Positions 22,401-22,567 of a stretch of DNA of 22,567 nt are shown here, one piece after another (the first letter of the stretch is position 1; each line of letters opens with the position of its first letter). The stretch is from a virus: IMG/VR virus record IMGVR_UViG_3300032006_000094, positions 1 to 22,567 of that record. One strand, 5' to 3'. Position numbers and translations under genes: made by a program. Under the pieces are notes generated by a model. The model saw only the letters and a program-made list of their open reading frames with translations, did no database searches and was not told the origin of the DNA.

Positions 22401-22567
22401 GATAGTTCTGGATGTCAATAGCATGGTCATGTACTGTTATCTCAAGGTACTTAATAGATGGATCTAATGGATCTTCTACATAACGACCACCTTGAATTGT
22501 TGCTTGAATACCACTGCTAAACTTAGCAAATGCTCTGTATTCAATACCAGCACCAGTTAGATCCTTC
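16462..22567 (-). CDS. Giant cyanophage virion structural protein, 5' end beyond the window (>2034 aa)
   Basis: A very large beta-rich structural protein of tail-fibre or baseplate-appendage type. The frame stays open to the window edge: upstream of the Met at 22143 it continues in frame for 141 more codons (ending K-N-I-R-G-G-K-L-E-F ... G-A-I-F-A-D-M) with no stop or ATG, so that Met is internal and the true start lies outside. Contents from the visible end: a beta-rich region, GDLYIGNRRINAITGEETF-type segments (near codon 295 counted from Met 22143) of a kind recurring in cyanophage structural proteins, repeated F-x-V/D-x-x-T-G...G-N elements, and a C-terminal domain ending G-W-W-L-M-E-V. 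Few Cys; Asn, Thr, Ser, Val rich. First gene in the window of the tail operon, 3 nt before the next start. Confidence 0.87.
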   Translation of the reverse strand, partial: KDLTGAGIEYRAFAKFSSGIQATIQGGRYVEDPLDPSIKYLEITVHDHAIDIQNYPGLRNEQFRTVKITSPQGGAFITNKTQSITANRIEWTGNSSGIANIHAYYSVGSDHYVILKNIRGGKLEFSEFTQTRFTQGAIFADMVEDQDFGKSLPLKTLIKKGYPEYYYAQGGANVYTITPGDRVQDNAGIEYYVESTTDAGIIDDTFYIFGYETLQKRIAGQQDGIYYLTALRGNISPFPLGAGNGNNFRNFKFSQPVSKLYPLNYRNDPLWFKNSGTTPEEKNVYANLIDPPQAYSAADNYTHGLVTVNDYKNSTTREGVEDLIKQPAFVSNSYTGVNKIQAQSGNATSGSEDRLIPIAGNSTVLSDQRYYVELRRPSIARAGNHTFEYLGFGPGNYSTGLPARQEVVLTPEEDFYAQSKKQDAGIVFYTGINSQGDLYIGNRRINAITGEETFIDAAVLADDGDEDDVIGSLVTTFDTPVTFNQNITVVGGDGKLVNTIESPLVISVQDEDFTQVKDALIIRSNVSSVDPVTLTEQDAQLDRNSFVPSTNGDIRLSKNRVQAAVFGFNARGNGQPYMIQTHTAAGLASNVTPNQDVLISGGGTRIASEQFVTYDGVIPSPGDILLKGSSVNQSGSLGWIFSNYYTSVPASNIQSINFVGNVVRFTWRDANTGLDIANEDLPGRGITSGSQIKLNDFYYLPVLNRAWQVLPSTFVPTNNWVEFQVFDPITNATELWNGAGGIVDSTPGGQPVPTVEFSNSDWKEVGVLGSQALRTESEAIGDYKLGINTITRSAHADYANGFVSNATTPRANLDVIGNAYISGRSTTDYLDHTAYNDREKNRISDALVVGYQDNANLDTKVEIDAEAAALRVSTEEVAITEAARGNNDGKVGINTTNAELDRALVVKGDSRFTEDAKFERDIDVNGGGGAETAEIRTSITTGGFNFVNDSTFTGTLALSGGALDKANSKGLEIGKNLQYMRIMDEGTADQFFVLGSASEHFNALIGVTPDNRISDGAQTITKVDIGGSWDSSESLSYTRVRSKSLKIDGDAWLGYRRITSDSVNLFSNAGEVSFFSNSGGPSTIQFATNASEINIAGQGGKTTINNQLEVKASAKFLGDMWLCGGLASFSFVGERGQLGSAIDNHADGIISSTVFNKNIDILNVIVLGITDPGYNEVDTAGQGNWGGSFFQNAKVGLGGNPVVEPQDLPALTGTDEFYLPLAQQPVLANGDQYFSENDYIIINSGVSGSGHPEIVQIVELTRTAVAPYYLKVKRQPFGTFTAQLDNHPDNTPIFKVNVQFDSTWTEQALDNTGPQDNVYLAEFGGSLTVSDYVIIDRDPAAPSVGEVIKVVTQLDQQVQTLKVTNCGDPDLTVFEVNSVTGAVQVGNPAIPGSGLVLNSTLTLDGGCGTLNKIVFTADSTAGNNFVTNVVVTTANKTLADIAVGDYLKNITNESPQTVIHDTYITYVDTVNNKIWLSEPVGGAQAANTTYEAERNEKFVLNNGNDVTTFETDTCTGTTHIGNHYGRLDLVFASLGDGVTTYTNTAAIETAFDAGAIPLMYSFWFDPMVDTAGGPNTTVNGTATGSSGSVQVPVNSLGVGSGAFVVDDIVFVGTSTASATGIGDFIVGKVTNVITGANPTLVIEQAGDGLYTDKPFDPGNAVFASGNIVKRLIKHKEFANVIDSEERTRIKSGAASTYNSTIIDRGYIVQQKLDYLNWVVFADATGNSVFWCAVGGRLEGVVHQSVMNEQVRDGAIPFRTGGLHVSEDLRLLGGSIEIFDSVNQTRMFSFVNDDGHADHSGLMTWHAGVVSRGDFYLFKGGDPENVLLNPDNNTPSFFVDNLGNAGSEKSFTVSGEAATNPSTSFEQLSIQNLGPSGTKKFAIRQDNSISSFGVDNFYTATGGRHTRYLSSASLEADLQLIANIVYTVNVQSTSTLILTLPDAPVTGDVVRIVEVGGNLNYNTTLVLRTPESSGTPIQGDNTGTLFGDRITPYPSGELVVQTANAAFALIFLGPTDSNAQVGIPTSVLGWWLMEV

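Overview
The window looks like a stretch of an AT-rich T4-like cyanomyovirus (a marine Prochlorococcus/Synechococcus myovirus). The grounds are a cyanobacterial-type heme oxygenase (ho1), a beta-class orphan DNA methyltransferase, a short 2OG-Fe(II) oxygenase beside tail genes, several Tail Collar-type structural proteins, T4-like late promoter octamers (NATAAATA), and a very dense array of small genes overlapping by ATGA or TAATG. The phage species cannot be fixed from sequence alone.

Layout: all genes but one small one are on the minus strand, so transcription runs from high to low coordinates. (1) 22567-7033 is a structural/tail-fibre operon: a giant virion protein truncated by the window edge (at least 2034 residues in the window), two Tail Collar-domain proteins, a 1569-aa Tail Collar plus glycine-rich adhesin-like protein, a 2OG-Fe(II) oxygenase, a 373-aa protein with a tail-fibre-assembly-chaperone-like segment, and a 126-aa protein. 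Adjacent genes overlap or lie 1-3 nt apart. (2) 6985-5517 is a small cluster ending in an ho1 unit: two small ORFs, a 65-aa protein, heme oxygenase, and a 41-aa charged repeat peptide coupled to ho1 by ATGA. (3) 5472-1952 holds a TTG-started coiled-coil protein, a conserved small protein, the methyltransferase, a zinc-ribbon protein and a chain of unrecognised small genes, closed by a hairpin terminator. (4) 1883-614 is a six-gene overlapping unit of small proteins with a near-consensus sigma-70 promoter. (5) 574-12 holds the only plus-strand gene, with its own late promoter and a strong terminator, divergent from a minus-strand gene; a perfect 10-bp inverted repeat lies between them.

How the parts work together: the right two thirds build tail fibres or baseplate-attached adhesins that would contact the host. 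The left third holds host-takeover and auxiliary genes; heme oxygenase makes biliverdin for bilin pigments, and the methyltransferase probably modifies phage or host DNA. Candidate promoters sit directly on the stop codons of upstream genes, and I see no terminator between the tail operon and the ho1 cluster, so late read-through into the auxiliary genes is likely. Five genes missed by a 60-residue length cutoff were found by reading the sequence: 1090-1245, 1426-1596, 2466-2582 (weak), 5517-5642 and 6806-6985. Every stretch of more than 300 bases is occupied by a gene. I saw no CRISPR array, insertion sequence, rRNA or tRNA.
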